In this document: positions 17,085 through 25,958 of the stretch, piece by piece | How the letters are laid out: every line of letters begins with the position of its first letter | Numbering within the stretch: the stretch's first letter is position 1 | The notes under the pieces: model-generated | The model's database searches: none | The model's input: the letters and a program-made list of their open reading frames with translations, nothing else | What the model was told of the DNA's origin: nothing | Source: Phascolarctobacterium_A sp902463975 | GTDB taxonomy: Bacteria; Bacillota; Negativicutes; Acidaminococcales; Acidaminococcaceae | Reading direction: 5' to 3' | Assembly (NCBI RefSeq): GCF_902463975.1 | Contig: NZ_CABQHJ010000009.1 | Span: 1-64,000, forward strand | Length of the DNA: 64,000 bases | Made by a program: the position numbers and the translations under genes

Positions 17085-18155
17085 ATGTTTGATGACGTAG
17101 AAACAACCTTTGAACCATTAGCCAACATTAAGGTAATCGGTGTTGGCGGCGGCGGCAATAATGCCGTTAACCGTATGATTGATGCAGGCGTAAGCGGCGT
17201 TGAATTTATTGCTGTGAACTGCGATAAGCAATGCCTGATGCTTTCCAAAGCAGAAAAACGCATTCAGATCGGCGAAAAGCTGACTAAGGGCCTGGGTGCA
17301 GGCGCTAATCCTGAAATCGGCGAAAAGGCTGCCGAAGAATCCCGTGACCAGATTCTGGAGGTCCTGAAGGGTGCAGATATGGTATTTGTTACTGCCGGTA
17401 TGGGCGGCGGCACCGGTACCGGCGCTGCGCACGTTGTTGCAGAATGCGCCAAGGAAATTGGTGCACTGACTGTCGGCGTTGTAACCAAACCCTTTGGCTT
17501 TGAAGGTCCTCGCCGTATGAAGCAGGCGGAAACCGGTATCGTTAACCTGAAGGAAAAGGTTGATACCCTGGTTACCATTCCTAATGACCGTTTGCTGCAG
17601 ATTATTGAAAAACGCACCTCCATGCTGGAGGCATTCAAAAAGGCCGATGACGTTCTGCGTCAGGGCGTTCAGGGTATTTCCAACCTGATTGCTGTTCCCG
17701 GTCTGATTAACGTTGACTTTGCCGATGTGAAGACTGTTATGTCCAACGCAGGCAGCGCACTGATGGGCGTTGGTACTGCCAAGGGCGAAGGCGGCGGCAA
17801 GGCCGCAGCCGAAGCTGCAATCAAAAGCCCGCTGCTGGAAGCATCTATTGATGGTGCCCGCGGCGTACTGATCAACATTATCGGCGGCAAGGAGCTGTCC
17901 CTCTTTGACGTCAACGAGGCTGCTAATATTGTCAATGCAGCAGCAGATCCGAACGCTGTTGTTATCTTCGGTGCTGTTATTGACGAAAGCCTGAACGATG
18001 AAATCCGTGTTACGGTTATTGCTACCGGCTTTGAGAAAAAATCTCCGGTTACCAGAAATACTGTTGGTGGTCCGGCATCTATCAACCGCAGCAACGGTGG
18101 CGTAATCAAGAGCTTCTCTGATCCTAACGAGATTCCGCCATGGCTGCGCCACTGA
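17085..18155 (+). CDS. ftsZ: Cell division GTPase FtsZ
   Basis: 356 residues. GTP-binding VGGGGNNAVNRMI, the tubulin signature GMGGGTGTGAA, NPDRLLQ-type TIPNDRLLQ, and a C-terminal conserved peptide ending in IPPWLRH. The variable linker before that peptide is short, about 25 residues. Polymerises into the Z ring. With ftsA absent here, membrane tethering may rely on another anchor; none is recognisable in the window. Confidence 0.98.
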   Translation: MFDDVETTFEPLANIKVIGVGGGGNNAVNRMIDAGVSGVEFIAVNCDKQCLMLSKAEKRIQIGEKLTKGLGAGANPEIGEKAAEESRDQILEVLKGADMVFVTAGMGGGTGTGAAHVVAECAKEIGALTVGVVTKPFGFEGPRRMKQAETGIVNLKEKVDTLVTIPNDRLLQIIEKRTSMLEAFKKADDVLRQGVQGISNLIAVPGLINVDFADVKTVMSNAGSALMGVGTAKGEGGGKAAAEAAIKSPLLEASIDGARGVLINIIGGKELSLFDVNEAANIVNAAADPNAVVIFGAVIDESLNDEIRVTVIATGFEKKSPVTRNTVGGPASINRSNGGVIKSFSDPNEIPPWLRH

Positions 18156-18174
18156 TTGAAAGGAAGGCAGTAAT

Positions 18175-18642
18175 ATGAAGTGCCCGTATTGCTCTCACAG
18201 AGACAGCCGCGTTATCGACAGCCGCGCTGTTGAGGAAGGCTGCTCCATTCGTCGCAGACGCGAATGCCCTAATTGCGGCAAACGCTTTACCACGTATGAA
18301 AAATATGAGGAAACTCCGCTGGTTGTCAGCAAGAAGGACGGCCGCCGCGAGCTTTTTGACGGCAAAAAGCTGCTGGCAGGCTTGCTCAAGGCTTGCGAAA
18401 AACGCCCTGTTCCTTATGAAAAAATCAAAGATATTGCTGACAGCATTGAGCGTGAGCTGCGCATGAGTGCTGATGCTGAGGTTCCCAGCGCCCAGATTGG
18501 CGAGCTGGTGATGAAGCATCTGGAGCAGACGGACCAGATTGCCTACGTTCGCTTTGCTTCTGTATATCGTCAGTTTGCTGATGTACGCAACTTTATGCAG
18601 GAGCTGGAGCGCATTATGCAGAACACCAAGGAAGAAAAATAG
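18175..18642 (+). CDS. nrdR: Transcriptional repressor NrdR
   Basis: 155 residues: N-terminal zinc ribbon MKCPYCSHRDSRVIDSR...CPNCGKRFTTYE, then an ATP-cone beginning PLVVSKKDGRRELFDGKK. NrdR represses ribonucleotide reductase genes according to ATP/dATP. Starts 19 bases after ftsZ with GAAAGGAAGG, likely same transcript. Confidence 0.96.
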   Translation: MKCPYCSHRDSRVIDSRAVEEGCSIRRRRECPNCGKRFTTYEKYEETPLVVSKKDGRRELFDGKKLLAGLLKACEKRPVPYEKIKDIADSIERELRMSADAEVPSAQIGELVMKHLEQTDQIAYVRFASVYRQFADVRNFMQELERIMQNTKEEK

Positions 18643-18653
18643 AGGTGCAGTCG

Positions 18654-18905
18654 ATGAAACGGTATTTGCTTCTTGCTTTGACAACTGCTATGCTGGTGGC
18701 TGGCTTCAGCAGCTCGGCGCTGGCGAAGGAAAGACTCTTTACCTTTTCCAACAACAATAACGGAGCGGTGAAAGAGGTAAATTACTATTTGGATAACGGT
18801 GCCAAGGTTGTGTTTATGGACACTGCAGCCAAGGCTACGGACAGCACTGTGATTATCACCGTTGTGCTGGAAATACCCGATGGTACTGCACCGTATCAAA
18901 AGTAA
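18654..18905 (+). CDS. Small secreted protein of unknown function
   Basis: 83 residues with a clear signal peptide (MKRYLLLALTTAMLVAGFSS, cleavage probably after ALA near residue 28), leaving a mature part of about 55 residues rich in asparagine and beta-prone residues. No family recognised. It follows nrdR by 11 bases, with GAGGTG ahead of the ATG, and is closed by the terminator at 18935. Confidence 0.6.
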   Translation: MKRYLLLALTTAMLVAGFSSSALAKERLFTFSNNNNGAVKEVNYYLDNGAKVVFMDTAAKATDSTVIITVVLEIPDGTAPYQK

Positions 18906-18934
18906 ATAGCAAAATGGTGCCGCAGGCACTTATA

Positions 18935-18962
18935 AAAGGAGACGGCGACAGCCGTCTCTTTT
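18935..18962 (+). terminator. Intrinsic terminator after nrdR unit
   Basis: GAGACGGC, GACA loop, GCCGTCTC followed by TTTT, with an A-run on the left. Confidence 0.85.
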
Positions 18963-19029
18963 GGTATAAGCAGGATATATCAGCTAAAATTTAGCTGCGA
19001 ATTTAAGTGCTTTTAAGGGGGATTTCAGA

Positions 19030-19857
19030 ATGCAGGACTTTATCATTACGCAAAAAAATAATCTCTGGTGGGGTTCATTCCCACGTTTGACGCAGGCTGG
19101 CTTTGGCAATGCCTGTAGCTGCCGCCTGCATGGTGCCAGCGCTGTCGCAGAGGGGACGCTGAATTTGGCGCTGCACGTGGGAGACGAGGCGGAGCTGGTG
19201 CTGCAGAACCGCTGCCGGTTTGCGCAGGCTTTAGGTTTGGATGCAAGCAAATTTACTACCTGCGAGCAGGTGCCTGGCAGCAAGGTTGTTGTAGTTGATG
19301 AGGCTTTAGTTGGCGCCGGTGCGACTACGCTGGCTGATACCATCAAGGAGACAGATGCATTGGTTACGAAATTGGCAAATGTGCCGATACTGCTGTTTTT
19401 TGCTGACTGCGTGCCACTGCTTTTTGTTGATGAGCACCAGGGCGTGTGCGCTGTAGCGCACGCCGGCTGGCGCGGTACGGTGGCGCAGATTGGGCGCAAA
19501 ACAGTGGAGACGATGCAGCAAGCCTTCGGCTCCCGTCCCGAAGATATCGTTGCGGCGATTGGTCCGTCTATCGGCCAATGCTGCTATGAGGTGGACGACT
19601 TTGTGCGCAGTAAGGCTGCAGGCTACGAGCAGTTCTTTGCGCAACGAGCAGAAAAGTCGGGCAAGTATCTGTTGGATTTGTGGGGCTATAACCGCGAGGT
19701 GCTGCTTAACGCTGGCCTTAGGGCAGAAAATATCCTTACTGCCGGCGTCTGCACAGAGCATAACCACGAAATGTTCTGCTCCTACCGCGCGGAGCAGGGC
19801 AAAACAGGACGCATGGGCGTGTGCCTGTATAGAATGTCTGACAATAAAAACGCTTAA
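19030..19857 (+). CDS. pgeF: Purine nucleoside phosphorylase/laccase-domain protein YfiH (PgeF)
   Basis: 275 residues. The DUF152 family pattern is plain: zinc ligands in FFADCVPLLF and CAVAHAGWRGTV, a central IGPSIGQCCYEV, and C-terminal CTEHNHEMFCSYRAEQGKTGR. These proteins act as copper- or zinc-dependent phosphorylases/deaminases of nucleosides and have an editing role in peptidoglycan synthesis in some bacteria. ATG at 19030 has GGGGGA ahead. The 130 bases after it contain only imperfect short repeats. Confidence 0.93.
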   Translation: MQDFIITQKNNLWWGSFPRLTQAGFGNACSCRLHGASAVAEGTLNLALHVGDEAELVLQNRCRFAQALGLDASKFTTCEQVPGSKVVVVDEALVGAGATTLADTIKETDALVTKLANVPILLFFADCVPLLFVDEHQGVCAVAHAGWRGTVAQIGRKTVETMQQAFGSRPEDIVAAIGPSIGQCCYEVDDFVRSKAAGYEQFFAQRAEKSGKYLLDLWGYNREVLLNAGLRAENILTAGVCTEHNHEMFCSYRAEQGKTGRMGVCLYRMSDNKNA

Positions 19858-19993
19858 GTGCTGCGCGTGAAAAAGACTTAGGGTTGAACGTGAGCTTAGA
19901 AGCTTAAGGTGATACGTTAAAAAATGCGTTATGCAGCGAGTCGCTGAATGCTTCAGGTAACGCGTTAAAATTTTACGAAAAGAGTGAGTGAAG

Positions 19994-20728
19994 ATGCTGA
20001 AGGATACCTTTACATTTCAAGGACCGTTAGGTGAAATAGAGTGTGTTGTAGAACCGAATCGGAGTGAGAATAATGCTGTACTCGTTATGGCGCATGGCTT
20101 CCGCGGCAGCCGTGACAGCGGCGGACGCGCTGCAGGAGTGGCGCAGCAGGCTGCTGCACACGCTGCCGTAGTGCGCTTTAACTTTACGGGTACGCAGATA
20201 ATTTCGCGTCAGGTAGAGGAGCTGCATGCCGTACTGGCAGAGGTACGCCGCAGGCAGCCTGGCTGCAGGCTGTTTCTTTTGGGACGCAGTCTGGGCGGTG
20301 CTGCGTCCATCATTACTGCGGCTCAGGATGGTGCTCTCGCCGGACTGATTCTGTGGGCGACGCCTAACGACCTGCGCTTTACCTTTCGTTATGTGATGAC
20401 GGAGTATGAATACCGCCGTCTGGACAGCGGTGAAACGCTGCACTTTAACGATGAGCGCGGCGAATGCGACCTGACGCCGGATTTTCTGACGGACTTCGAC
20501 CAATACGATCTGCCTGCACTGCTGCAGAAGGCACAGCCGTTGCCCGTGCTTGTGCTGCATTGCAGCGCGGATGAGGTGGTGCTGGCTGAGCAGGGGCAGC
20601 GCAACGCCGCAGCCGTCGGCGAGGCGGCAGAGCTGCATATCTTTGCAGGCGGCGACCATAGCTTTACGCAGTACAGTGAGCAGGCAGGCGCGTTGCTGAG
20701 CGATTGGCTGGGCAAACGCTTGAAATGA
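19994..20728 (+). CDS. Alpha/beta hydrolase
   Basis: 244 residues. Oxyanion region VMAHGFRGSRDSGGR, nucleophile elbow GRSLGG, candidate acid in SADEVV and catalytic histidine in GGDHSF give a full catalytic set. Resembles the alpha/beta hydrolases of the dienelactone hydrolase or acyl-CoA thioesterase type; substrate unknown. GTG at 19988 is an alternative start two codons upstream. Confidence 0.82.
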   Translation: MLKDTFTFQGPLGEIECVVEPNRSENNAVLVMAHGFRGSRDSGGRAAGVAQQAAAHAAVVRFNFTGTQIISRQVEELHAVLAEVRRRQPGCRLFLLGRSLGGAASIITAAQDGALAGLILWATPNDLRFTFRYVMTEYEYRRLDSGETLHFNDERGECDLTPDFLTDFDQYDLPALLQKAQPLPVLVLHCSADEVVLAEQGQRNAAAVGEAAELHIFAGGDHSFTQYSEQAGALLSDWLGKRLK

Positions 20729-20749
20729 GGCGCTTGTTAGTTGTATAAT
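20720..20749 (+). promoter_or_regulatory. Promoter for cyclophilin gene
   Basis: TTGAAA, 18-base spacer, perfect TATAAT; RNA start would be about 35 bases ahead of the cyclophilin ATG. Confidence 0.6.
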
Positions 20750-20790
20750 ATACTTGAGTAATTATATCCTTTTCTATGGGAGGAAAGAGC

Positions 20791-21351
20791 ATGAAGAAAT
20801 TGTTAATAATCTGCCTGATGCTGGTGTGCGCGCTGGTACTTACAGCCTGCGGTCAGGAAAAGCAGGAGCAGGCGCCGAAGGCAGAGCCTGCGACGGCTGT
20901 TTTCAATACGAGCATGGGCGATTTTGAGGTGAAGCTGGCAACAGACTATGCACCGGAAACATCAAAGAATTTTATTACACTTGCAGAAAAGGGCTTCTAT
21001 AACGGTCTTATTTTCCACCGTGTAATCGATAACTTTATGATTCAGGGCGGTGACCCTGCCGGCAACGGTACCGGTGGCCCCGGCTATACTATTAAGGATG
21101 AGTTCAGCAGTAAGCTGCTGCATGACGGCCCCGGTGTAATTTCTATGGCCAACCGCGGTCCGAATACCGGCGGCAGCCAGTTCTTTATCACCCTGCGTGA
21201 AACTAAATGGCTTGACGGTAAGCACGCTGTTTTCGGCAAGGTAAGCAAGGGCATGGATGTTGTTTATAAAATCGGCAAAACAGCAACAGATTCCAATGAT
21301 AAACCGTTGGAGCCTGTAACCATTAAGAAAATTACGATAGAAAAACGTTAA
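20791..21351 (+). CDS. Peptidyl-prolyl cis-trans isomerase, cyclophilin-type lipoprotein
   Basis: 186 residues. Lipoprotein signal with the lipobox LTAC near residue 19, then a cyclophilin domain: GDFEVKLATDYAPETSKNF, FHRVIDNFMIQGGDP, GVISMANRGPNTGGSQFFIT and LDGKHAVFGKV. The catalytic arginine (FHRV) and the GSQFFI strand are intact. Catalyses proline isomerisation outside the cytoplasm, membrane anchored. ATG chosen because GGAGG lies seven bases ahead. Confidence 0.93.
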   Translation: MKKLLIICLMLVCALVLTACGQEKQEQAPKAEPATAVFNTSMGDFEVKLATDYAPETSKNFITLAEKGFYNGLIFHRVIDNFMIQGGDPAGNGTGGPGYTIKDEFSSKLLHDGPGVISMANRGPNTGGSQFFITLRETKWLDGKHAVFGKVSKGMDVVYKIGKTATDSNDKPLEPVTIKKITIEKR

Positions 21352-21384
21352 CACCCCTTTTGAAAACAGGTAGGAGGAAATTGC

Positions 21385-22392
21385 TTGGCTAGTGAAGAAG
21401 AAAAAATGCAAGGTATACTCGAAACTGTTGACCAGCAGGAAATGGTTGGCATTTGCGGACGTAATGATGAATTTCTGCGTTTAATCCGCAGTGCTTTTGA
21501 CTGTACAATCGTAGCGCGCGGCAATCAGATTACAATGAGCGGACGCGCTGAAGAGGTGGCGCAGCTGGAACAGCTGCTGCAGGAGCTGCTGTTTTTGTAC
21601 CGTCAGGGACTGCCGCTGACAACGCATGATGTACGTTACAGCATGTATATGGTGAAGGCAGGAAATTTGGAAAGCCTGCACCGTATGTATGCTGACACGA
21701 TTATTGTCAATAACCGTGGCCGTCAGGTAAAGGCTAAGACCTTGGGACAGTGGCAATATGTGGAAACAATCCGTCATAACTATATCACCTTGGGCATCGG
21801 ACCTGCAGGCACAGGCAAAACCTATTTGGCAGTGGCGCTGGCAGTAGCGGCGCTGAAGAAAAAAGAGGTAGAGCGTATTATCTTGACGCGTCCTGCGGTA
21901 GAAGCAGGCGAAAAGCTGGGCTTTTTGCCGGGTGATATGCAGGATAAGGTAGACCCGTATCTGCGTCCTCTTTATGACGGCCTGTATGATATGCTGGGAA
22001 CAGAAACCTTCCAAAAGTATCTTACCAAGGGCACGATTGAGGTTGCACCGCTGGCCTACATGCGCGGACGCACGCTGAATGATGCCTTCATCATTCTGGA
22101 TGAGGCGCAGAATACTACACCGGAGCAAATGAAAATGTTCCTGACGCGCTTTGGCTTTGGCAGTAAGATGGTTATTACCGGCGATATCACGCAGATAGAT
22201 TTGCCGGGCGGCAAGAACAGCGGCCTGAAGGACGCTGCGCGTATTCTGGGAAATGTTCCGGGAATCGGCGTAATAAAGTTCAGCGAGCAGGATGTTGTGC
22301 GCCATGAAATCGTCGGTTCAATTATCAAGGCTTATGAACGCTTTGAAAAACAAAAAGAAAAATATAACGGAGAAAAACAGCATGATAATTAA
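21385..22392 (+). CDS. phoH: PhoH family ATPase
   Basis: 335 residues. N-terminal KH-like segment, then Walker A GPAGTGKTYLAVALAV near residue 141, ILTRPAVEAGEKLGFLPGD, Walker B FIILDEAQNTTPEQMKMFL and TGDITQIDLP. This is PhoH/PhoL, an ATPase linked to RNA metabolism and usually next to ybeY. Best ribosome site (TAGGAGG) serves a TTG start at 21385; an ATG seven codons in has a weaker site. Overlaps ybeY by 11 bases. Confidence 0.95.
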   Translation: MASEEEKMQGILETVDQQEMVGICGRNDEFLRLIRSAFDCTIVARGNQITMSGRAEEVAQLEQLLQELLFLYRQGLPLTTHDVRYSMYMVKAGNLESLHRMYADTIIVNNRGRQVKAKTLGQWQYVETIRHNYITLGIGPAGTGKTYLAVALAVAALKKKEVERIILTRPAVEAGEKLGFLPGDMQDKVDPYLRPLYDGLYDMLGTETFQKYLTKGTIEVAPLAYMRGRTLNDAFIILDEAQNTTPEQMKMFLTRFGFGSKMVITGDITQIDLPGGKNSGLKDAARILGNVPGIGVIKFSEQDVVRHEIVGSIIKAYERFEKQKEKYNGEKQHDN

Positions 22393-22888
22393 TTTGGAAA
22401 ATGACCAGCAGAAGCTGGAGCTTTCCGCGCAGGTGCTGGAGCGCCTGCAGGAGGGCTTGCAGGCAGTGGCACGCTTGAATGAGCTGCCGGAGGAGTCTGA
22501 GGTGGATGTCACGATTGTCGACGATGAGGAAATCCATGCGCTGAACCGTGAGTATCGCGGTATGGATAAGCCTACCGACGTTTTGAGCTTTGCGCTGGAT
22601 GAGGACTGCGAGGATGAAGACGAGCCGGAGCTGATCGGCGGACCGGAGGAGCATCTTTTCGGTGATATCATCATTTCGGCGGAAACCGCGCTGCGTCAGG
22701 CAGAGGAATACGGGCACGGACTGGAGCGCGAAATGACGTATCTGGCAGTGCATGGTATGTTCCATCTTCTGGGCTATGACCATATGACGGAGGAGGATAA
22801 GGCTGAAATGCGTGCGAAAGAGGAGGAAGCTCTGCGTGCGATTAACCTTTCCGAAGAATATTTTGACCATCCTACAGGCATTCATTAA
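22382..22888 (+). CDS. ybeY: Endoribonuclease YbeY
   Basis: 168 residues. VTIVDDEEIHALNREYRGMDKPTDVLSF and the zinc motif HGMFHLLGYDHMTEED are diagnostic. YbeY is a metal-dependent single-strand RNase used in 16S rRNA 3' maturation and ribosome quality control. An acidic insert EDCEDEDEPEL precedes LFGDIIIS. Starts inside the phoH end. Confidence 0.97.
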   Translation: MIINLENDQQKLELSAQVLERLQEGLQAVARLNELPEESEVDVTIVDDEEIHALNREYRGMDKPTDVLSFALDEDCEDEDEPELIGGPEEHLFGDIIISAETALRQAEEYGHGLEREMTYLAVHGMFHLLGYDHMTEEDKAEMRAKEEEALRAINLSEEYFDHPTGIH

Positions 22889-22944
22889 TGCTTAATGCAC
22901 AATTATTTATAACTAACCTGTAAAAAACATAGGAGGTGCTTTCC

Positions 22945-23352
22945 ATGAAAGACGTAAAACTGAATGAATTATCCCCGGCTTGGCGCGAATTGTACGATGC
23001 AGCGGTTGCTGCCCGTAAGAATGCTTACATTCCTTATTCCAACTTTGCTGTAGGTGCGGCAGTACGCTGTGCCAACGGAAAAATCTACGGTGGCTGTAAT
23101 GTGGAAAACGCTTCCTATGGACTTTGTGTCTGCGGCGAGCGTAACGCAATCTTCCACGCTGCCTGCGCTGGTGAGCGCGAGATGGTAGAGCTGTGCGTAG
23201 TTGCAGATACCTCCGGCCCCGTTTCTCCCTGCGGTGCCTGCAGACAGGTAATGCGCGAGTTTGGTATCCAGACCGTGATTTTGGCAAATATGAAGGGTGA
23301 CTTTCAAATTACCACGGTAGAAGAGCTGCTGCCGTATGGTTTTGAATTATAA
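22945..23352 (+). CDS. cdd: Cytidine deaminase
   Basis: 135 residues. YIPYSNFAVGAAV, the catalytic CGERNAIFHAA and PCGACRQVMREF zinc motifs are intact, typical of the small tetrameric CDA. Deaminates cytidine and deoxycytidine in pyrimidine salvage. ATG with AGGAGGTG ahead. Sits between ybeY and era, a common Firmicutes order. Confidence 0.97.
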   Translation: MKDVKLNELSPAWRELYDAAVAARKNAYIPYSNFAVGAAVRCANGKIYGGCNVENASYGLCVCGERNAIFHAACAGEREMVELCVVADTSGPVSPCGACRQVMREFGIQTVILANMKGDFQITTVEELLPYGFEL

Positions 23353-23370
23353 TAACAGGAGCTGATTAAG

Positions 23371-24285
23371 ATAAAGAAGGTAAACAACGAAGAAGCTAAA
23401 CATTATGCCGGTTTTGTGGCTATGGTGGGGCGCCCGAACGTGGGCAAGTCCACTCTGACAAACAGTCTGATTGGCGAAAAAATCGCTATTATGTCCGACA
23501 GACCGCAGACTACCCGCAACAAGATTATGTGCATTATGAATACTGATAACGCACAGATTATGTTTCTTGATACGCCGGGTATCCATAAGCCACAGCATAA
23601 GCTGGGCGAATACATGGTGCGCACGGCAGAAAGCACGCTGCAGGAGGTTGACGTTGTCCTCTTTGTAGTGGATGCAACCGAAAAACGCGGCGCAGGCGAG
23701 GATTATATCCTGAACCTGCTGCAGAAGGTAAAAACACCGGTAATACTGGTAGTAAATAAGATTGACAAGCTGGCAGACAAGCAAAAGCTGTTCCAGATTA
23801 TGGAAGGTTATAATAAGCTGTATAAATTTGCGGCGATTGTACCTGTTTCCGCATTGAATGACAGCGAATTCCCCGGTTTGGTGCAGGAAATTACTAAGCA
23901 TCTGCCGGAGGGACCGGCGTACTTCCCGGAGGATATGATTACCGACCAGCCGGAGCGCGTAATTGCTGCCGAAATGATCCGTGAAAAGGTATTGCGTCTG
24001 ACGCGTGATGAAATTCCCCATTCCGTAGCGGTTGAGGTGGATGAATTCAAGGAGCGCGACGAAGAAAACGTATATATCAGAGCAACTATTTTTGTAGAGC
24101 GTGAATCGCAAAAGGGCATTGTTATCGGCGCTAAGGGCAGCCTGCTGAAGAAAATTGGCCAGCAGGCGCGTGCTGATATCGAAAAACTGCTGTACTGCAA
24201 GGTCTTTTTGGATTTATGGGTTAAGGTTAAGGCTGACTGGCGTAACAAGGATAAAGCTTTGAAGCAGCTTGGCTACAAGGAGTGA
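23371..24285 (+). CDS. era: GTPase Era, apparent non-standard start codon
   Basis: 304 residues if translation starts at ATA 23371. G1 VGRPNVGKSTL, G3 DTPGIHKPQHKLG, G4 NKID and a C-terminal KH domain (GIVIGAKGSLLKKIG) identify Era, which binds the 3' end of 16S rRNA. The first ATG/GTG in frame (GTG 23416) lies within the first beta-strand (HYAGFVAMVG) and would cut it. Upstream the only in-frame codons near the AGGAG at 23357-23361 are ATT (3 bases away) and ATA (9 bases away). Known Era proteins have about 6-16 residues before that strand, supporting the longer form. Confidence 0.93.
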   Translation: MKKVNNEEAKHYAGFVAMVGRPNVGKSTLTNSLIGEKIAIMSDRPQTTRNKIMCIMNTDNAQIMFLDTPGIHKPQHKLGEYMVRTAESTLQEVDVVLFVVDATEKRGAGEDYILNLLQKVKTPVILVVNKIDKLADKQKLFQIMEGYNKLYKFAAIVPVSALNDSEFPGLVQEITKHLPEGPAYFPEDMITDQPERVIAAEMIREKVLRLTRDEIPHSVAVEVDEFKERDEENVYIRATIFVERESQKGIVIGAKGSLLKKIGQQARADIEKLLYCKVFLDLWVKVKADWRNKDKALKQLGYKE

Positions 24286-24291
24286 GGACTT

Positions 24292-25179
24292 ATCAATTTT
24301 TTTCGGAAACTGATTGATTTCTGGCACAGACTGCCGCTTGCCTGGCATTACCTGAAAACAGGAACCTGGCACAAGGAGGGCAGCGCCAGCAGTGAGGATG
24401 AGCTGCGCAAGCTGGTGAGCGCCAGCGAGCGCCACGGCCAAATTGACCATGTCGAGGGCAGCATGATCGGCAATGTTTTTGACTTTGCCGACCGTGTAGC
24501 GCGTGAGGTCATGGTGCCGCGTCAGGATATGGTATGCCTGTTTTTGGATGATACGCTGGCAGAAAATATGGCTGTTGTACGCAGCAGTCATCATACACGC
24601 TATCCGCTCTGCATGGAGGATAAGGATCAGGTTGTGGGCACGCTGCATGTGCGCGATTTGCTGAAGCTTAAGCCGGGGCAGACTACCTTTGACCTGCGTC
24701 GCCTGATGCGTCCGATTGTCGTTATTCCGGAGGCTATGCCTGTGCCGAAGGCACTGCGTCTGATGCAGCAGCGTCATGTGCAGATGGTGCTTGTAGCAGA
24801 TGAGTATGGTGGTACTGCAGGCCTGATTACGATGGAGGATCTGGTGGAGGAAATCGTCGGTGATATTCAGGACGAGCATGAAGCGGCGGAGCCGCCGGAT
24901 GTGCTGCAGCTTCCCGATGGCAGTATTGAATTTGACGGCATGGTGCTGCTGGACGATGTGGCAGAGCAGCTGCCGATTGTATTTGATGATCCTGAGGAGG
25001 ATACCATCGGCGGTTATGTGTTTGGTCTGCTGGGACGCAAGCCTGAAATCGGCGATGTTGTGGAAATTTCCGGCTACAGCTTCAAGGTGCTGCGCACAGA
25101 AGGCTTCCGCGTAGTGCGTGTGCTGGCCGTTAAACTGGCGCAGGAGCCGGAGCAGAAGGAAGAGCAGCAGGATGAGTGA
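24292..25179 (+). CDS. CBS-pair/CorC-HlyC domain protein, apparent ATC start
   Basis: 295 residues if started at ATC 24292. Order: short N-terminal segment with DELRKLVSASERHGQID, the VMVPRQDM lead into a CBS pair (YPLCMEDKDQVVGTLHVRDL and VQMVLVADEYGGTAGLITMEDLVEEIVGDI), then the CorC_HlyC FAD-like domain (DDPEEDTIGGYVFGLLGRKPEIGD). No DUF21 membrane part, as in CorC. The first standard start (GTG 24415) would remove the conserved N-terminal helix. An AGGAG at 24278-24282 is nine bases from ATC, the same spacing seen at era. Same frame as era, separated by one TGA. Confidence 0.85.
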   Translation: MNFFRKLIDFWHRLPLAWHYLKTGTWHKEGSASSEDELRKLVSASERHGQIDHVEGSMIGNVFDFADRVAREVMVPRQDMVCLFLDDTLAENMAVVRSSHHTRYPLCMEDKDQVVGTLHVRDLLKLKPGQTTFDLRRLMRPIVVIPEAMPVPKALRLMQQRHVQMVLVADEYGGTAGLITMEDLVEEIVGDIQDEHEAAEPPDVLQLPDGSIEFDGMVLLDDVAEQLPIVFDDPEEDTIGGYVFGLLGRKPEIGDVVEISGYSFKVLRTEGFRVVRVLAVKLAQEPEQKEEQQDE

Positions 25180-25933
25180 GTCGCAAAGGGAGCTTTTGGC
25201 AGATGATGCGCTTGTTTTGCATGTAAAAAACTGGCAGACGGCTGATAAATATGCGGTCTGCTTTACGAAGGAGCATGGCAAGCTGCGCTTTATCGCCTAT
25301 GGTGCCCGCTATGAAAAAAATATACATGGCAGATTGCTGCAGCCCTTTGCCAATCTGCATATTGAGGTGCAGCAGGGGCAGAAGATAGACAAGCTGCGCA
25401 GCTGTGAGCTTTTGCAGATGCCCAAGTCAATGGATATGCAGCAGATGGCTTATGCGGCGGTAGCGTCGGAGCTGACTGCCGTGCTGACGGAGGATAGAGT
25501 GCCGCAGCCAGAGCTTTATGAAATGCTGGGCGCTGCCCTGGCGGCGCTGATGCAGCGCAATCCGCGTCTGGTTGTTTTGTCCTATGCTATAAAATTGCTG
25601 GCGGCTACGGGCTTTGCGCCGCAGCTTACGCATTGCGTGCATTGCGGTGAGGCTGTGACGGCCAAGGAGAATGCGTGGTTTAGTCCGCTGCAGGGCGGGC
25701 TTATCTGCAGCAGCTGCAAAAGCAGCTATAATGGTGACGGCTTGGAGCCGTGCAGTGCGGAAACACGCGAGCTGTGGCAGTGGCTGGCGCAGCTCGATTA
25801 CGAGCAGCCGGCGCCCTTTAGGGTGCGAGGCGGTGCGCTCATGGAGCTGGAAAAAATTCTCTTCAAGTTTATCTTCTTTCAGATAGATAAGCCGTTGAAC
25901 AGCTTAAACTTTTTGAGTCAGCTGCAGCTGTGA
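25172..25933 (+). CDS. recO: DNA repair protein RecO
   Basis: 253 residues. N-terminal OB-fold (ALVLHVKNWQTADKYAVCFT and KLRFIAYGARYEK) and a zinc site CVHCG...CSSC about 20 residues apart in the helical C-terminal part. Loads RecA on SSB-coated DNA with RecR. Starts within the last codons of the CBS-domain gene (8-base overlap). Confidence 0.93.
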   Translation: MSESQRELLADDALVLHVKNWQTADKYAVCFTKEHGKLRFIAYGARYEKNIHGRLLQPFANLHIEVQQGQKIDKLRSCELLQMPKSMDMQQMAYAAVASELTAVLTEDRVPQPELYEMLGAALAALMQRNPRLVVLSYAIKLLAATGFAPQLTHCVHCGEAVTAKENAWFSPLQGGLICSSCKSSYNGDGLEPCSAETRELWQWLAQLDYEQPAPFRVRGGALMELEKILFKFIFFQIDKPLNSLNFLSQLQL

Positions 25934-25958
25934 GGCTGTATAGAAGAGGGCGTAGTGT

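Noticed and set aside
19858..19987. Possible small RNA between pgeF and the hydrolase gene
   Set aside because: Only imperfect short repeats (CGTTA, CGCTGA) and a weak stem are present; no promoter or terminator.
23416..24415. GTG 23416 and GTG 24415 as the true starts of era and the CorC-like gene
   Set aside because: Each would remove a conserved structural element (first beta-strand of the G domain; N-terminal helix before the CBS pair) and lacks a ribosome site.
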